DNA of 64,000 nucleotides from Oxalicibacterium faecigallinarum (GCF_014635705.1 NZ_BMDI01000001.1:1938008-2002007); one strand, 5' to 3'; positions 30,672 to 40,120 are shown, counted from the stretch's first letter. The notes: generated by a model from the letters alone, not told the origin. Numbers and translations: made by a program.

Positions 30672-32897
30672 ATGTCTCATATCAAGAGTCGCAAACATCC
30701 AGCCGCGCGACATTTAAATCCAACTTCTGCAGCCGTTGCATTGGCGATTATGGCCCTTCCTGGTGCGACATTTGCGCAGCAAACACCTGCTGATACTACT
30801 TTGCCCGAAGTGAGGGTTAGCGGCCAAACAGAAACATACAAAGCGGACTTTGTGGCATCACCAAAATTTACCCAACCATTGGTAGATACACCGCAAACCA
30901 TTGCTGTAATCAAGAAAGAAATCTTCCAACAGCAGAATGCGACGACTTTGAGTGAAGCACTACGCAATACGCCTGGTATTACTATGCAGCTTGGGGAAAA
31001 CGGCAACACGCAAACCGGCGATTCAATTTTTATGCGTGGATTCGATACCAGCGGCGCTATCTTCGTCGACGGTATTCGGGACTTGGGAGCGATCTCTCGT
31101 GACACTTTTAATCTTGAGCAAATTGAGGTCGTAAAAGGACCATCCGGTTCTGACAATGGACGTGGTGCTTCCTCGGGATACGTGAATCTGGTTTCGAAGA
31201 ACGCTCAGAATGAAAATTTTGCTAGTGGCAGTTTGACCGTCGGTTCGCACGATCGTCAAAGAGCGACTGTAGACCTGAATCGCAAGCTTGACATTGGTGT
31301 GCCCGGTTCTGCATTCCGTTTAAACGTGATGGCACAGGATTACGATGTTCCGGGGCGTAGTGAAGTTCAGAACAAACGCTGGGGTATTGCACCATCACTA
31401 GCATTTGGTTTGGGTACCTCCACACGTACCACCTTGAACTACCTGCATATTCAACAAAATAGTATCGCTGATGGTGGCATCTCGACATTTGGCATGCCAG
31501 GGTATGCATATGGGGCGTTGCAAGGTGGTCCGGCAGTAAACTCAAGGAATTACTACGGAGTACATGGCGACCATGATGATGTGACAGTGGATATGTTCAC
31601 CGCAAAGGTAGAGCATGATATTGCACCTGGAACGACGATACGTAACACCACGCGTATCGGACGTTCGAAGCAGGATCTGCTAACGATGGGTATTAATTCC
31701 GCGACCACGCCATCGAATAACCCTGCCACTTATACGGTAGCGACTTCCCGACAAGGGCGTCATCAGGTTAATGAAATTCTGACCAACCAGACGAACCTGA
31801 CGACTGAACTCGACACAGGCTCGATCAAACACACGTTGTCAGCTGGTTTTGAGTTGATCTATGAGAGGCAGAATCAAGCAACGCCAGTAACTGTGGCTAG
31901 CACTACCGGTTTGTACTCCCCTGATATCAATCGTGCAGTAGCGATACCGCAATATCGCGGAACGTATACAGACGGTAATACTACAACTGCCGCGTTATAC
32001 GCCTTTGACACGATCAAATTGTCCGAACAATGGATGCTGAACGCAGGAATTCGTTGGGATCGTTTCAAAACGAAAACCGATTCGGCCAGCTTTAATACGA
32101 CCACGAATACCCTGACGGTGAATCCAGATCAGTCCCTAAGTGATAGTTTGTTGAGTTGGAAAGTTGGCGCGGTATTCAAGCCGGCTTCAAACGGCAGTGT
32201 TTATGCGGGTTACTCTGTTTCATATCAGCCACCGGGTGGTGCAAACAACGGCTTATCTGCAACGGCGACCAACCAGGCAAATTCAACCATGGTGCCGCAA
32301 AAAGGTACCAATATTGAGATTGGTACAAAGTGGGAGTTGTTTGATAGCAAGGTATCCGCTACCGCAGCGATATTTCGTGCTGAAAACGAGAACGAGGTTG
32401 TATCAGACGGTGGAACGCCTGCGATATTTCGACAAATTGGGAAGCGTCGCGTAGATGGCGTTGAACTTGGATTGGTTGGGCAACTTACCCCGAATCTCAA
32501 TCTGAGTGCAGGTCTGGCGGTTATGGATGCCGAGATCGTGCGTGGAACGGCGGCTAATCAGGGTGGCCTGATCGTGTTCTCGCCAAAAGTAACGTTCACG
32601 TCCTGGGCCACGTATAAACTGGGTGGTGGATTTACCATCGGTGGTGGTGCGCGCTACGTCGATACTTCGGCTCGCAGCAGCAATGTGATTGCGCCAACAA
32701 CGGGTTTGACGGTCATTCCAGATTACTGGGTTGCAGATGCCATGGTCTCGTACGAGGTCAACAAAAATCTCTCGCTGCAATTCAATATGAACAATCTGTT
32801 TGACAAGCGATATATCACGTCCATCAACAACAATGGCTATCGCTACCGTGCAGGTGAAACGCGCAATGCATTGCTGACAGCAAACTTAAAGTTTTAA
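30672..32897 (+). CDS. TonB-dependent siderophore receptor (Fiu-like)
   Basis: A 741-residue outer-membrane receptor. The signal peptide ends about ATFA (residue 35). A possible TonB box (LPEVRVSG) comes next, then the plug ([45 protein letters not shown]) and a 22-strand-type barrel ending in Phe (TANLKF). The plug resembles catecholate receptors of the Fiu/CirA type. It is followed by its own terminator and then a PiuC-type hydroxylase, a common pairing. Fur control is likely. Confidence 0.92.
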   Translation: MSHIKSRKHPAARHLNPTSAAVALAIMALPGATFAQQTPADTTLPEVRVSGQTETYKADFVASPKFTQPLVDTPQTIAVIKKEIFQQQNATTLSEALRNTPGITMQLGENGNTQTGDSIFMRGFDTSGAIFVDGIRDLGAISRDTFNLEQIEVVKGPSGSDNGRGASSGYVNLVSKNAQNENFASGSLTVGSHDRQRATVDLNRKLDIGVPGSAFRLNVMAQDYDVPGRSEVQNKRWGIAPSLAFGLGTSTRTTLNYLHIQQNSIADGGISTFGMPGYAYGALQGGPAVNSRNYYGVHGDHDDVTVDMFTAKVEHDIAPGTTIRNTTRIGRSKQDLLTMGINSATTPSNNPATYTVATSRQGRHQVNEILTNQTNLTTELDTGSIKHTLSAGFELIYERQNQATPVTVASTTGLYSPDINRAVAIPQYRGTYTDGNTTTAALYAFDTIKLSEQWMLNAGIRWDRFKTKTDSASFNTTTNTLTVNPDQSLSDSLLSWKVGAVFKPASNGSVYAGYSVSYQPPGGANNGLSATATNQANSTMVPQKGTNIEIGTKWELFDSKVSATAAIFRAENENEVVSDGGTPAIFRQIGKRRVDGVELGLVGQLTPNLNLSAGLAVMDAEIVRGTAANQGGLIVFSPKVTFTSWATYKLGGGFTIGGGARYVDTSARSSNVIAPTTGLTVIPDYWVADAMVSYEVNKNLSLQFNMNNLFDKRYITSINNNGYRYRAGETRNALLTANLKF

Positions 32898-32914
32898 ACT
32901 TATGTCCTCGACTG

Positions 32915-32942
32915 AAATCCTCGTCACTCGGCGAGGATTTTT
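32915..32942 (+). terminator. Rho-independent terminator of the receptor gene
   Basis: AAATCCTCG (32915-32923) pairs with CGAGGATTT (32932-32940), then TT. It separates the receptor from the hydroxylase gene, perhaps incompletely. Confidence 0.8.
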
Positions 32943-32974
32943 GTCATTTGAAATTAAATATCGGGCGCAGATTC

Positions 32975-33655
32975 ATGATGCTTCATATACCAGGTGTATT
33001 GACTCTGGAGCAAGTACTAAAAATCCGTGCAACGCTGGATGCCACCGATTGGATTGATGGACGAACCACGGTAGGGCAGCAGGGCGCGCAAGTGAAGAAG
33101 AATCGTCAGCTGGACGAGCATTCAACAGTCGGTAAGGAAATCGGCAATGCAATTCTGTCTGTACTCGTCAAGAATCCATTGTTCGTATCCGCAGCCTTGC
33201 CGTTGCGTTATGTGCCGCCACTGTTCAATCGCTATGAAGGCGGCGAGCATTACGGGTTCCATGTGGATGGATCGGTTCGAACCATTCCGGGGACGACTTT
33301 GAGTTTGCGCACGGATCTCTCCTGCACCTTGTTCCTGTGCGAACCAGAAGAATACGACGGCGGTGAGCTGATCGTGTCAGATACCTACGGCGAGCATGAA
33401 GTAAAATTACCTGCAGGTGACATGATCCTTTATCCATCGAGCAGCTTGCACAAGGTAGAACCCGTTACGCGCGGTGCGCGGGTTTGTTCGTTTTTCTGGG
33501 TGCAGAGTATGGTGCCGGATGATGGCAGGCGTACGATGTTGTATGAGCTGGACCAGAACATTCAAAAACTGCGAGCGCAGATTGGCGATACGTCAGAGGT
33601 ACTCGGATTGACCGGTCATTATCACAACCTGCTGCGCCAATGGGCGCAGATCTGA
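32975..33655 (+). CDS. PKHD-type Fe(II)/2-oxoglutarate hydroxylase (PiuC-like)
   Basis: A 226-residue Fe(II)- and 2-oxoglutarate-dependent oxygenase of the PiuC/YbiX family found next to TonB receptors. Metal ligands are His96 and Asp98 (GFHVDGSVR) and His159 (LHKVEPV); Arg168 should bind 2-oxoglutarate. The physiological substrate of this family is not known. ATG 32975 gives the usual length; ATG 32978 is equally possible and an in-frame TTG at 32948 lies in the terminator region. Confidence 0.9.
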   Translation: MMLHIPGVLTLEQVLKIRATLDATDWIDGRTTVGQQGAQVKKNRQLDEHSTVGKEIGNAILSVLVKNPLFVSAALPLRYVPPLFNRYEGGEHYGFHVDGSVRTIPGTTLSLRTDLSCTLFLCEPEEYDGGELIVSDTYGEHEVKLPAGDMILYPSSSLHKVEPVTRGARVCSFFWVQSMVPDDGRRTMLYELDQNIQKLRAQIGDTSEVLGLTGHYHNLLRQWAQI

Positions 33656-33679
33656 TGCGTGGCGTGATTGCATCATGCC

Positions 33680-35047
33680 TTAATACACATCGCGGCGGTA
33701 ACGACCTTCCATCGTTAATCTCGCCAATGTTTCTTCACCAAGAATCTCTGTAAGCGCATCGTTCAAACCACTGGCCATGCCTTGCAGACTCCCGCAGATG
33801 TAGATTGCGGCACCATCCTCGATCCATCGTCGTACTTCACTCGCTTTGCTTAACAAGCGATCCTGCACATATTCACGGCGCTCACCATCGCGTGAAAAAA
33901 CGATATCGGCTTGTTCCAGTACGTTGCTGTCCTGCCACCGCAAAATGTCTTCCTTGTGAAAGAAGTCATATTCGGCCTGACGTTCACCAAAGATCAGCCA
34001 GTTGCGTGTCGCCTTGCCAGAGGCGGCCCGTGCCTTGAGATGACTGCGTAAGCCAGCCAGTCCGGTGCCATTGCCGATCAGTATCAAAGGCCGATCCCGA
34101 TTTTCGCCAATACGGAAATTGGCATGGGTGCGCAAACGCATATCGACGATCGCACCGACGGAAGCCGTATGTGTGAGCCAACCCGATGCAATGCCAAGCG
34201 TGCCATCGCTATGTTTTTCCTGGCGTACCAGCAGATGCAGGCTGCCATCAGATGGGATCGAGGCAATCGAATAATCGCGTGGCTTATGCAGATCACTTGG
34301 TGCGAGAACCTGGATCAGATCGCCGGCTTGCCAATCGGCTACAACATCATGCGGTGGTTGCAGCTCGATATGAAACGCAGGATTGCCGGCACTGCCCGGA
34401 TTGAGTTCACGGCGCGCGGTCAAGATCCATTGTTGATAGGTCGGACCTTCCCAGTCCGGCGCGTCGTTGGTGCCGGCGATATGACTGAGCTCATGTTGCC
34501 ATGCCTGCAGCGATTTCTTGGTATCGCCATTGCTGTTGACGGTCACATTGTCGAACAACGGTTGTGCGCCACGCGCCTTGAGCCAGGTTGTCAGGTCCCG
34601 GCCGAAGCCACAGAACTGCGAATAGCTGCTATCACCCAGCATCAACATGCCAAAGTGCAGCTGATTGAGCGTTGCCTGTCCGGATGACACGACCTTGCTG
34701 GCGAATGCCACGCCATTATCGGGTGGTGCACCTTCACCGTAAGTGCTGACGACAAACAACGCGCGTTCTGTTTGTTCAAGATCGCTCGCATCGATATCGG
34801 ACAGCACCGCCAGACGCGTCTTGATGCCCGCAGTTTTTAAAATCTCAACGGTGCGTTGTGCCAGTTGTTCTGCAAAACCAGTCTGACTCGCATAGGCAAT
34901 CAGCCACGATTGCCGATCGCCTGCAGCGAGCAGCGCGCGTTGTTTGCGTGCGCGATGACGTGTCCACCAGATACCGCCGCACATCAGCAGATAACCAATC
35001 ACGAACAGAAGAGCGACGGCGAGTCGCGTGTTGTTATCCCAGTTCAC
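33680..35047 (-). CDS. Membrane-anchored NADPH flavodoxin/FNR-type reductase (CysJ-like)
   Basis: A 455-residue two-flavin reductase. One N-terminal helix (about 9-31) is followed by basic residues (TRHRARKQR), placing the enzyme in the cytoplasm by the positive-inside rule. Next come a flavodoxin FMN domain (IAYASQTGFAEQLAQRT, STYGEGAPPDN) and a FAD/NADPH domain (RDYSIASI, GNGTGLAGLRSHL, ending RYRRDVY as in CysJ). It is the last gene of the PepSY-DUF2271-DUF4198-ApbE cluster and overlaps apbE by ATGA (35044-35047). It probably feeds NADPH electrons to the membrane partner. Confidence 0.9.
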   Translation of the reverse strand: MNWDNNTRLAVALLFVIGYLLMCGGIWWTRHRARKQRALLAAGDRQSWLIAYASQTGFAEQLAQRTVEILKTAGIKTRLAVLSDIDASDLEQTERALFVVSTYGEGAPPDNGVAFASKVVSSGQATLNQLHFGMLMLGDSSYSQFCGFGRDLTTWLKARGAQPLFDNVTVNSNGDTKKSLQAWQHELSHIAGTNDAPDWEGPTYQQWILTARRELNPGSAGNPAFHIELQPPHDVVADWQAGDLIQVLAPSDLHKPRDYSIASIPSDGSLHLLVRQEKHSDGTLGIASGWLTHTASVGAIVDMRLRTHANFRIGENRDRPLILIGNGTGLAGLRSHLKARAASGKATRNWLIFGERQAEYDFFHKEDILRWQDSNVLEQADIVFSRDGERREYVQDRLLSKASEVRRWIEDGAAIYICGSLQGMASGLNDALTEILGEETLARLTMEGRYRRDVY

Positions 35048-36057
35048 TGCAACATCGCTTTCATGGCAAGACTTGATTGTTCGTGCAGGACGTCTTCGTC
35101 ACGTGTCAAAAACAGCGCAGCCAATCCAAGGCGGTTGGCGCAGGCCAATCCCTCTTCGGCACCCATGACACCGAGCGCAGTCGACCAGGCATCGGCCAGC
35201 ATGCATTCACGATGAACAACGGTCACAGATGCCAGTGCATGCACGAGAGGTTCGCCAGTGCGTGGATTGATGGTATGCGCGTAGCGGGTTGTGCCACGGG
35301 TGAAGAAACGTCGGTAATCGCCGGAGGTCGCCATCGTGCAGCGGTAGAGTGCGATCAAATGCTCATCCGTCGTCCCATGTTGATGCGGTGGTTGCTCAAT
35401 GACGACCCACCATGGCTGACCATCAGGACGGATGCCGTGGCCGCGCAACTCGCCGCCGATTTCAACAAGAAAGTTTTCAAATCCAAGAGATTCGATTGCT
35501 TGCGCAACCAGATCGACGGCAAATCCTTTTGCAATGGCAGAAAAATCGAGGAACAGCCCGCCCGGTTGTTGCACGCGTCGCTGTGCGCGATCCAGTGTGA
35601 CACGTTGCCAGCCGCAGAGTGTGCGCGCATCGTTCAGGGTTATTTGATCAGGCGATACAAAGCCGGGTTGATCATAGCGATTTTCAGGGCCGAATCCCCA
35701 CAGGTTGACGAGCAGGCCGGCGCTCGGGTCGTAAGCACCATCGCTTTCGCGCGCGACTTGCAGAGCACAATCGAGTACGCGAAAGAAGGCATCCGGCAAC
35801 TCGTGCCATGAACCTGCTGGTGCGTTGTTATAGCGACTCAGGTTGGAGCCCGCTTCCCACGTACTCATCTGCGCAATCACCAGATCCAGTTGCTGCTGGA
35901 TAGCTTGCTGCACATCGGTCAGCTTTCGTGATGCGCGCGTGACCAGCTTGACGCTCCAGCTTGTTCCCATAGTGTTGCCTTGCAAGGCCTGCACGACCGT
36001 ACCAAGAACGGGTGGCTCGGGCGGAACATCGAGGATGGGAACGTAGGTATGACGCAT
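35044..36057 (-). CDS. apbE: FAD:protein FMN transferase (ApbE family)
   Basis: A 337-residue flavinyl transferase that attaches FMN from FAD to a Thr/Ser in a target protein. Family motifs are MGTSWSV, MSTWEAGSNLSRYN, DPSAGLLVNLWGFG, DFSAIAKGFAVD, MATSGDYRRFF, HTINPRTGEPL and ADAWSTALGVMG. Unlike the usual periplasmic lipoprotein form, I see no signal peptide or lipobox at the N-terminus (MRHTYVPILDVPPEPPVLG), and no better upstream start. It overlaps the reductase gene by four bases and follows the DUF4198 gene by 49. Its natural target is probably the DUF2271 protein two genes upstream. Confidence 0.93.
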   Translation of the reverse strand: MRHTYVPILDVPPEPPVLGTVVQALQGNTMGTSWSVKLVTRASRKLTDVQQAIQQQLDLVIAQMSTWEAGSNLSRYNNAPAGSWHELPDAFFRVLDCALQVARESDGAYDPSAGLLVNLWGFGPENRYDQPGFVSPDQITLNDARTLCGWQRVTLDRAQRRVQQPGGLFLDFSAIAKGFAVDLVAQAIESLGFENFLVEIGGELRGHGIRPDGQPWWVVIEQPPHQHGTTDEHLIALYRCTMATSGDYRRFFTRGTTRYAHTINPRTGEPLVHALASVTVVHRECMLADAWSTALGVMGAEEGLACANRLGLAALFLTRDEDVLHEQSSLAMKAMLQ

Positions 36058-36106
36058 GGAAGAACGTTGCGGCCGTCGACATAGTCAACGAGCCGCAGAG
36101 ATGTCG

Positions 36107-36982
36107 TTACGGTTGCAGAACTTCCAGTGTTGCCGTGTAGCTGGCGCGACGGGTTGGCTTGTCGATGGTGCCGACTGGCAATGCATGCGATGGCGTGATT
36201 GCTACTGCTGATCCTGGCCCCGATACTTGCAGTTCGCCGTTATCTTCACTCGCGTTCAGCCAGAACATGCCGGCATTGGCCCACGTCACGCTGAACTTGC
36301 CGCTGGCATCGGTACGCGTACGAATTTCACCGAGCTTGTCGCGATAGCGAGCACCACCTGGAATGACAGACACATCCAGATTGGCAGCTGGTTTGCCATC
36401 GATCAGAAATTGAAACTGTGTGGTGTCGCCTGCATACAGATCATTCGGTGCCGATTGCAGTACCAGTTCCAGGCCAACATTCTTTGGCTTCAGCACTGTA
36501 TCGCTTGGTTTGCCGACAGTGATGAAGGTTTCAAACTGTGCTTGGGCTAGCGAGACGTTGACGTTGGTCGCATCAGCCGGAATTTCCTTGGCAAAGTTTT
36601 CGGCCTTGCCGCGCCAGCGTTTGTTGTTCTTGCCTTGTGTGTAGGTTGCGACCAGCGTTTCATTGGTCACGCTGGCTTTGTATGTGCCTTGCGCCGATGG
36701 CCTGAATTCGAAGCTGTTGCGTGTCTTGCCGCTGCTCAGATTTTCTGGCGCGATCTCCTTGCCATCCGGGCCGATGATGCGCAGCTTGTTCAGCGGCAGT
36801 GGGCCGAGCTTGAATGCAAACACATCATTGGATATACCGGCATCGACGGCAATCCATTCTGCGCCGGACAACACGGTGCTCGATGGCAGCAGCCAGCCGC
36901 GATGGGCGTGTGCGACCATTGGCAACGTCAAAGACAGCGCGGCGGCAGCGATGGTCATGCGCAGCAAAGAGGGCTTCATCAT
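36107..36982 (-). CDS. DUF4198 periplasmic protein, copy 2
   Basis: A 291-residue exported protein. Signal peptide MMKPSLLRMTIAAAALSLTL, with likely cleavage after VAHA, leaves a mature start HRGWLLPSSTVLSG. DUF4198 proteins have beta-sandwich domains and occur beside metal-uptake genes; their exact role is unsettled. It is a clear paralogue of the protein encoded at 38336-39160 (shared RWRGKAENFAKE-type block and C-terminal RRASYTATLEVLQP). It lies 13 bases after the DUF2271 gene. Confidence 0.85.
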   Translation of the reverse strand: MMKPSLLRMTIAAAALSLTLPMVAHAHRGWLLPSSTVLSGAEWIAVDAGISNDVFAFKLGPLPLNKLRIIGPDGKEIAPENLSSGKTRNSFEFRPSAQGTYKASVTNETLVATYTQGKNNKRWRGKAENFAKEIPADATNVNVSLAQAQFETFITVGKPSDTVLKPKNVGLELVLQSAPNDLYAGDTTQFQFLIDGKPAANLDVSVIPGGARYRDKLGEIRTRTDASGKFSVTWANAGMFWLNASEDNGELQVSGPGSAVAITPSHALPVGTIDKPTRRASYTATLEVLQP

Positions 36983-36995
36983 CGTCGGTGTCTCC

Positions 36996-37508
36996 TTATG
37001 GTTTTACGGTGAGCGCAATCTCGCCCAGTTCGGCATCGCCTTTGGCTTGCGTGGTTTTGGCCGATCTGGCCGGCCACTGGAATGGCACGCGGACCAGTTC
37101 ACGACCGCCAGCCTCACGCGCAGCTTCGACTACCAGTTGGTATTCGCCTGCTGGCAAATCATTCAAGCCGGCCTTGGTGCCGTTGAACGAAATAGTATGT
37201 GTGCCGGGCGCACGTGTCGCACCGCTCAAACCATCGACGGGCATTTGCAAATCGCGACCGCTCTTGCGCCACCATTGGCGCAAATCCTTCAGATACTTGT
37301 CACCTTCATTGCCCTTTGATTTGAGCTGATGCCAGACCGCAAGGTTGCGTACAAAGCGTTGATCCTGACCTTCGATCCAGATGGCAACGTAAGGCTTGTG
37401 GTAGGCAGCAACGGTCAGAAGAGGAACTTCAATCTTGACATCGAGATCGCCGGCAAACGCAGTAGACGTCAAAGCCGTGCCGAGCAACAGGGTAGTGCGC
37501 TTGTACAT
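36996..37508 (-). CDS. DUF2271 periplasmic protein with flavinylation-type motif, copy 2
   Basis: A 170-residue exported protein. Signal peptide MYKRTTLLLGTALTSTAFA, then a compact beta domain (KPYVAIWIEGQDQ). The segment VDGLSGATRAPG contains D92-G-L-S-G-A-T98, resembling ApbE target sites in which the last Thr receives FMN. Since apbE is two genes downstream, covalent flavinylation on Thr98 is inferred. ATG 37508 begins the signal peptide; the longer in-frame start lies inside the PepSY gene. Near-identical layout to the protein encoded at 39178-39690. Confidence 0.83.
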   Translation of the reverse strand: MYKRTTLLLGTALTSTAFAGDLDVKIEVPLLTVAAYHKPYVAIWIEGQDQRFVRNLAVWHQLKSKGNEGDKYLKDLRQWWRKSGRDLQMPVDGLSGATRAPGTHTISFNGTKAGLNDLPAGEYQLVVEAAREAGGRELVRVPFQWPARSAKTTQAKGDAELGEIALTVKP

Positions 37509-37531
37509 AGGAAGAGTCGTGAAGTAATGGA

Positions 37532-38188
37532 TCAATGAATGAACAGCATGGCCAGCACGATCGGCAATACAACGCCGATACCAACCAGCGGCCAGGTGGA
37601 AGGGCGGTTGGCCGCATGCATCTTGAGGATGAACAGACCAGTCAATGCAAACAGCAGACAGGCTCCCGCGAAAAAGTCGATCAACCAGCGCCATGCGAGT
37701 CCCGTGTGACGGCCTTTGTGCAAATCGTTGAGATAGGAAATCCAGCCGCGCGTGGTCGTCTCGTATTCGACTTCGCCGCTTTCGCGGTCGATGCGCAGCC
37801 AGCTGTCGCCACCGGGGCGCGGCATGCTGATATAGATTTCATCAGGTGACCAGTCCACATCGCGCTGGCGTACGTCGGCAGACAGGTTCTGTTTGAGCCA
37901 GTCGCTGACGACGACCGGCAATGCCGGGTTCTTGCCCTTGTCGGGGTTGTCCCAGCTGGCCAGCAAACCGGTCAGTTTCTCCGGCAGTTGCGCGGTGCGC
38001 ATCTTGATTTCGGGTCTGGCTTCGATGTGCTCGGCATTGTTGAGCGTGATGCCGGTTGCAGAAAAGATCAGCATGCAGAGCAGGCTGATGGCCGCGCTGA
38101 TCCAGTGCCATTGATAGAGCTGCCTGAGCCACCAGGCTCGGCGTTGATTGGGCAGGTGCGCTTGCGGCGATGATGCGGTGGATTCCAT
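37532..38188 (-). CDS. PepSY-associated membrane protein
   Basis: A 218-residue protein with three membrane helices (about 30-49, 167-189, 198-216) and a periplasmic PepSY-like region between the first two. Histidines at the membrane faces (His28 in QWHW, His157 and His161 in LHKGRHTG, His191) are placed as in PepSY membrane reductases and could bind haem. It is the first gene of the five-gene unit ending with the flavoreductase, so a role passing electrons across the membrane to DUF2271 is inferred. A Fur-like box lies just upstream. Confidence 0.82.
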   Translation of the reverse strand: MESTASSPQAHLPNQRRAWWLRQLYQWHWISAAISLLCMLIFSATGITLNNAEHIEARPEIKMRTAQLPEKLTGLLASWDNPDKGKNPALPVVVSDWLKQNLSADVRQRDVDWSPDEIYISMPRPGGDSWLRIDRESGEVEYETTTRGWISYLNDLHKGRHTGLAWRWLIDFFAGACLLFALTGLFILKMHAANRPSTWPLVGIGVVLPIVLAMLFIH

Positions 38189-38210
38189 AACGGGCGTTAT
38201 TCTATCATCA

Positions 38211-38230
38211 AATAGGAATTGTTCTCATTT
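38211..38230 (-). promoter_or_regulatory. Fur-like box upstream of the PepSY gene
   Basis: On the minus strand the sequence reads AAATGAGAACAATTCCTATT, a recognisable but imperfect Fur-box array of NAT(A/T)AT-like hexamers. It is 22-42 bp upstream of the PepSY start. Confidence 0.55.
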
Positions 38231-38292
38231 GAGGAATCTCGCCTGAAACAGAATGCATCCTGAACGCGTCAATTTCGAACCAATAAGAAAAA

Positions 38293-38320
38293 TGCCCGTC
38301 ACCAGACTGGGTGACGGGCA
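38293..38320 (-). terminator. Rho-independent terminator after DUF4198 copy 1
   Basis: An 11-bp perfect stem (TGCCCGTCACC / GGTGACGGGCA, loop 38304-38309), with T-rich sequence following on the minus strand. It separates the upstream DUF2271-DUF4198 pair from the PepSY operon. Confidence 0.9.
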
Positions 38321-38335
38321 CGAGGGGCAGCCTCG

Positions 38336-39160
38336 TTAAGGTTGCAGCACTTCGACAGTCGCTGTGTAGCTGGCGCGGCGTACCGGTTTGTCGAGCGTGC
38401 CGACTTCGCTGGATGGGCCGCGTGCGGTACCTGCATTCAGCCAGTACATGCCGGGCGTTGGCCATTTGACGCTGAACTTGCCGTCCTTGTCGGTTTTAAC
38501 CTTGATCTCGTTCAGTTGATCGCGATAACGGATACCGCCTGGCACCACGGTCACTTCGATATCTGCTGCCGGTTTGCCATCGGCCATGAACTGGAAGGTT
38601 GCGGCTTCACCGGCAAACAGATCGTTCGGATGGGTAACGGGCACCAGCTCCAGACCTTTGCCGATTGGCTTGATTGCGGTTGGTTTGCCGGCACTGACAA
38701 AGGTTTCCAGACGGTTCTGATTCAGGCTGACGTTGACGTCCTTGGCATCGGCAGGCACTTCCTTGGCGAAGTTGGCCGCAGTACCACGCCAGCGTTTGGC
38801 TTCGGTGCCTTGCTTGTAGGTCGCAAACAGCATGTCGGTTGCAAAGCCGATACGGTAGGTGCCGGGCTGTGCCAGCTTGACGTCGAATACGCTACGGAAT
38901 TTGCCGGTCGCCTTGTTCTCGGCATCCACGGTTTTGCCATCGGGATCGGTGATGGTCAGGCCTTCCAGCGAATAAGGACGATGATCGAAATAGAACACTT
39001 CGTTCGAAACGGCTGCATCGACCGTCACATACGGTGCTTCGCCGGACAGCACGGTCGACGATGGCAGCAACCAGGTGCGGTGTGCATGCGCAGCCATTGG
39101 AACAGCCATGGTGAGCGAGAGGGCGACTGCGGCAGTGCGCAGGATGGACATTTTTTTCAT
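38336..39160 (-). CDS. DUF4198 periplasmic protein, copy 1
   Basis: A 274-residue exported paralogue of the product encoded at 36107-36982. The signal peptide MKKMSILRTAAVALSLTMAV ends about AAHA, leaving HRTWLLPSSTVLSG. It shares the RWRGTAANFAKEVPADAKDVNVSL block and the end RRASYTATVEVLQP. It is 17 residues shorter than copy 2 because a loop before TLDKPVRRAS is reduced. AGGAAG precedes the start. It follows DUF2271 copy 1 by 17 bases and is closed by a terminator. Confidence 0.85.
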   Translation of the reverse strand: MKKMSILRTAAVALSLTMAVPMAAHAHRTWLLPSSTVLSGEAPYVTVDAAVSNEVFYFDHRPYSLEGLTITDPDGKTVDAENKATGKFRSVFDVKLAQPGTYRIGFATDMLFATYKQGTEAKRWRGTAANFAKEVPADAKDVNVSLNQNRLETFVSAGKPTAIKPIGKGLELVPVTHPNDLFAGEAATFQFMADGKPAADIEVTVVPGGIRYRDQLNEIKVKTDKDGKFSVKWPTPGMYWLNAGTARGPSSEVGTLDKPVRRASYTATVEVLQP

Positions 39161-39177
39161 TCTTGCTTCCTCAGGAC

Positions 39178-39690
39178 TTAGGGTTTCAATTGAAGGGAAA
39201 TTTTGCCAAGCTCGTGCTCGCCCTGGGCTTCAGCCGTTTGCGCCGATTTGGCCGGCCACTGGAACGGGACGCGGATCAGTTCGCGGCCGCCGACTTCCCG
39301 TGCGGCTTCCACGACCAGTTGATATTCGCCTGCAGGTAATTTGTCGAGTCCGGTTTTTGCCCCGTTGAACGACAGTGTGTGCTCACCCGGAGCGCGCGTT
39401 GCGCCACTTACGCCATCGACGGGCATGGTCAGTTCGCGACCGCTTTTACGCCACCACTGGCGCATGTCCTTGAGCCACTTCTCGCCCTCCTTGTTCTTCA
39501 TCTTGATGTCGTACCAGACGGCCAGATTCTTCACGAAACCCTGGTTGGCATCCTCGATCCAGAAGGCGACATAAGGGCGGTGATATTCGGCGACGGTCAG
39601 GCGTGGGATCTCGACCTTGACGTTGAGGTCTGCGGCGACGACCGGAGTGGTCAGGGCAGCGCCTAACAGAAAGGAATAGCGAACTTGCAT
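39178..39690 (-). CDS. DUF2271 periplasmic protein with flavinylation-type motif, copy 1
   Basis: A 170-residue paralogue of the product encoded at 36996-37508 with the same length and layout. Signal peptide MQVRYSFLLGAALTTPVVA. The motif D92-G-V-S-G-A-T98 in VDGVSGATRAPG again fits an ApbE target site. AGGAG eight bases before ATG 39690 fixes the start. It forms a two-gene unit with DUF4198 copy 1, has no apbE of its own, and would depend on the one downstream. Confidence 0.83.
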   Translation of the reverse strand: MQVRYSFLLGAALTTPVVAADLNVKVEIPRLTVAEYHRPYVAFWIEDANQGFVKNLAVWYDIKMKNKEGEKWLKDMRQWWRKSGRELTMPVDGVSGATRAPGEHTLSFNGAKTGLDKLPAGEYQLVVEAAREVGGRELIRVPFQWPAKSAQTAEAQGEHELGKISLQLKP

Positions 39691-40092
39691 CAGACAAACT
39701 CCTTGATGAATGACAAATGACTGCGCGTCGAGCCATGTGCGTGCTGCAGCCAAGGGAGCGGGCGGCGTCAGGACAGGGATGGGCCAACAGAAAGACGGTG
39801 GATTCTTGTTTTCCGCTCAAACCGGCGTGATGCGGATAATTCACAAATGAAAACAATTATCATCTGCATTGTCCGGGAACAGATGCCGGCGCGCAATAGG
39901 CTTTTGTGTAAAGAAGTTTAAAGATGCAGGTTTTTTGCGGCGTCCAGACTGGTTTCGCTGCAAAACATGGAAAAGTCCTGCCTTTATCCGGCACGTACGA
40001 AAAATCAATGGCACGTCCACGGCAGCTTTCCGTCGAAAATCCGGCAAGAGCGCCTTACTCAGCCATGCCTGCGCTTTCGTGCTTTTCAAGCT
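39691..40092. other. Gene-free region between the iron cluster and hsp20
   Basis: Contains the Fur-like box at 39845-39864. Short open frames here lack ribosome sites and coding character. Nothing else is recognised. Confidence 0.55.
39845..39864 (-). promoter_or_regulatory. Fur-like box upstream of DUF2271 copy 1
   Basis: On the minus strand GATGATAATTGTTTTCATTT resembles the Fur consensus (GATAAT followed by ATTNTCATT-like arms). It is about 155 bp upstream of the gene start. Confidence 0.6.
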
Positions 40093-40120
40093 CTTGAAAA
40101 TGTTTTTTCCTGCCTTATAT
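40093..40120 (+). promoter_or_regulatory. Sigma32-type heat-shock promoter of hsp20
   Basis: CTTGAAA (40093-40099), a 13-bp spacer, then CCTTATAT (40113-40120). The -35 is a perfect match to the sigma32 consensus; the -10 matches CCCCATNT at six of eight positions. It predicts a leader of about 60 nt. Confidence 0.75.
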
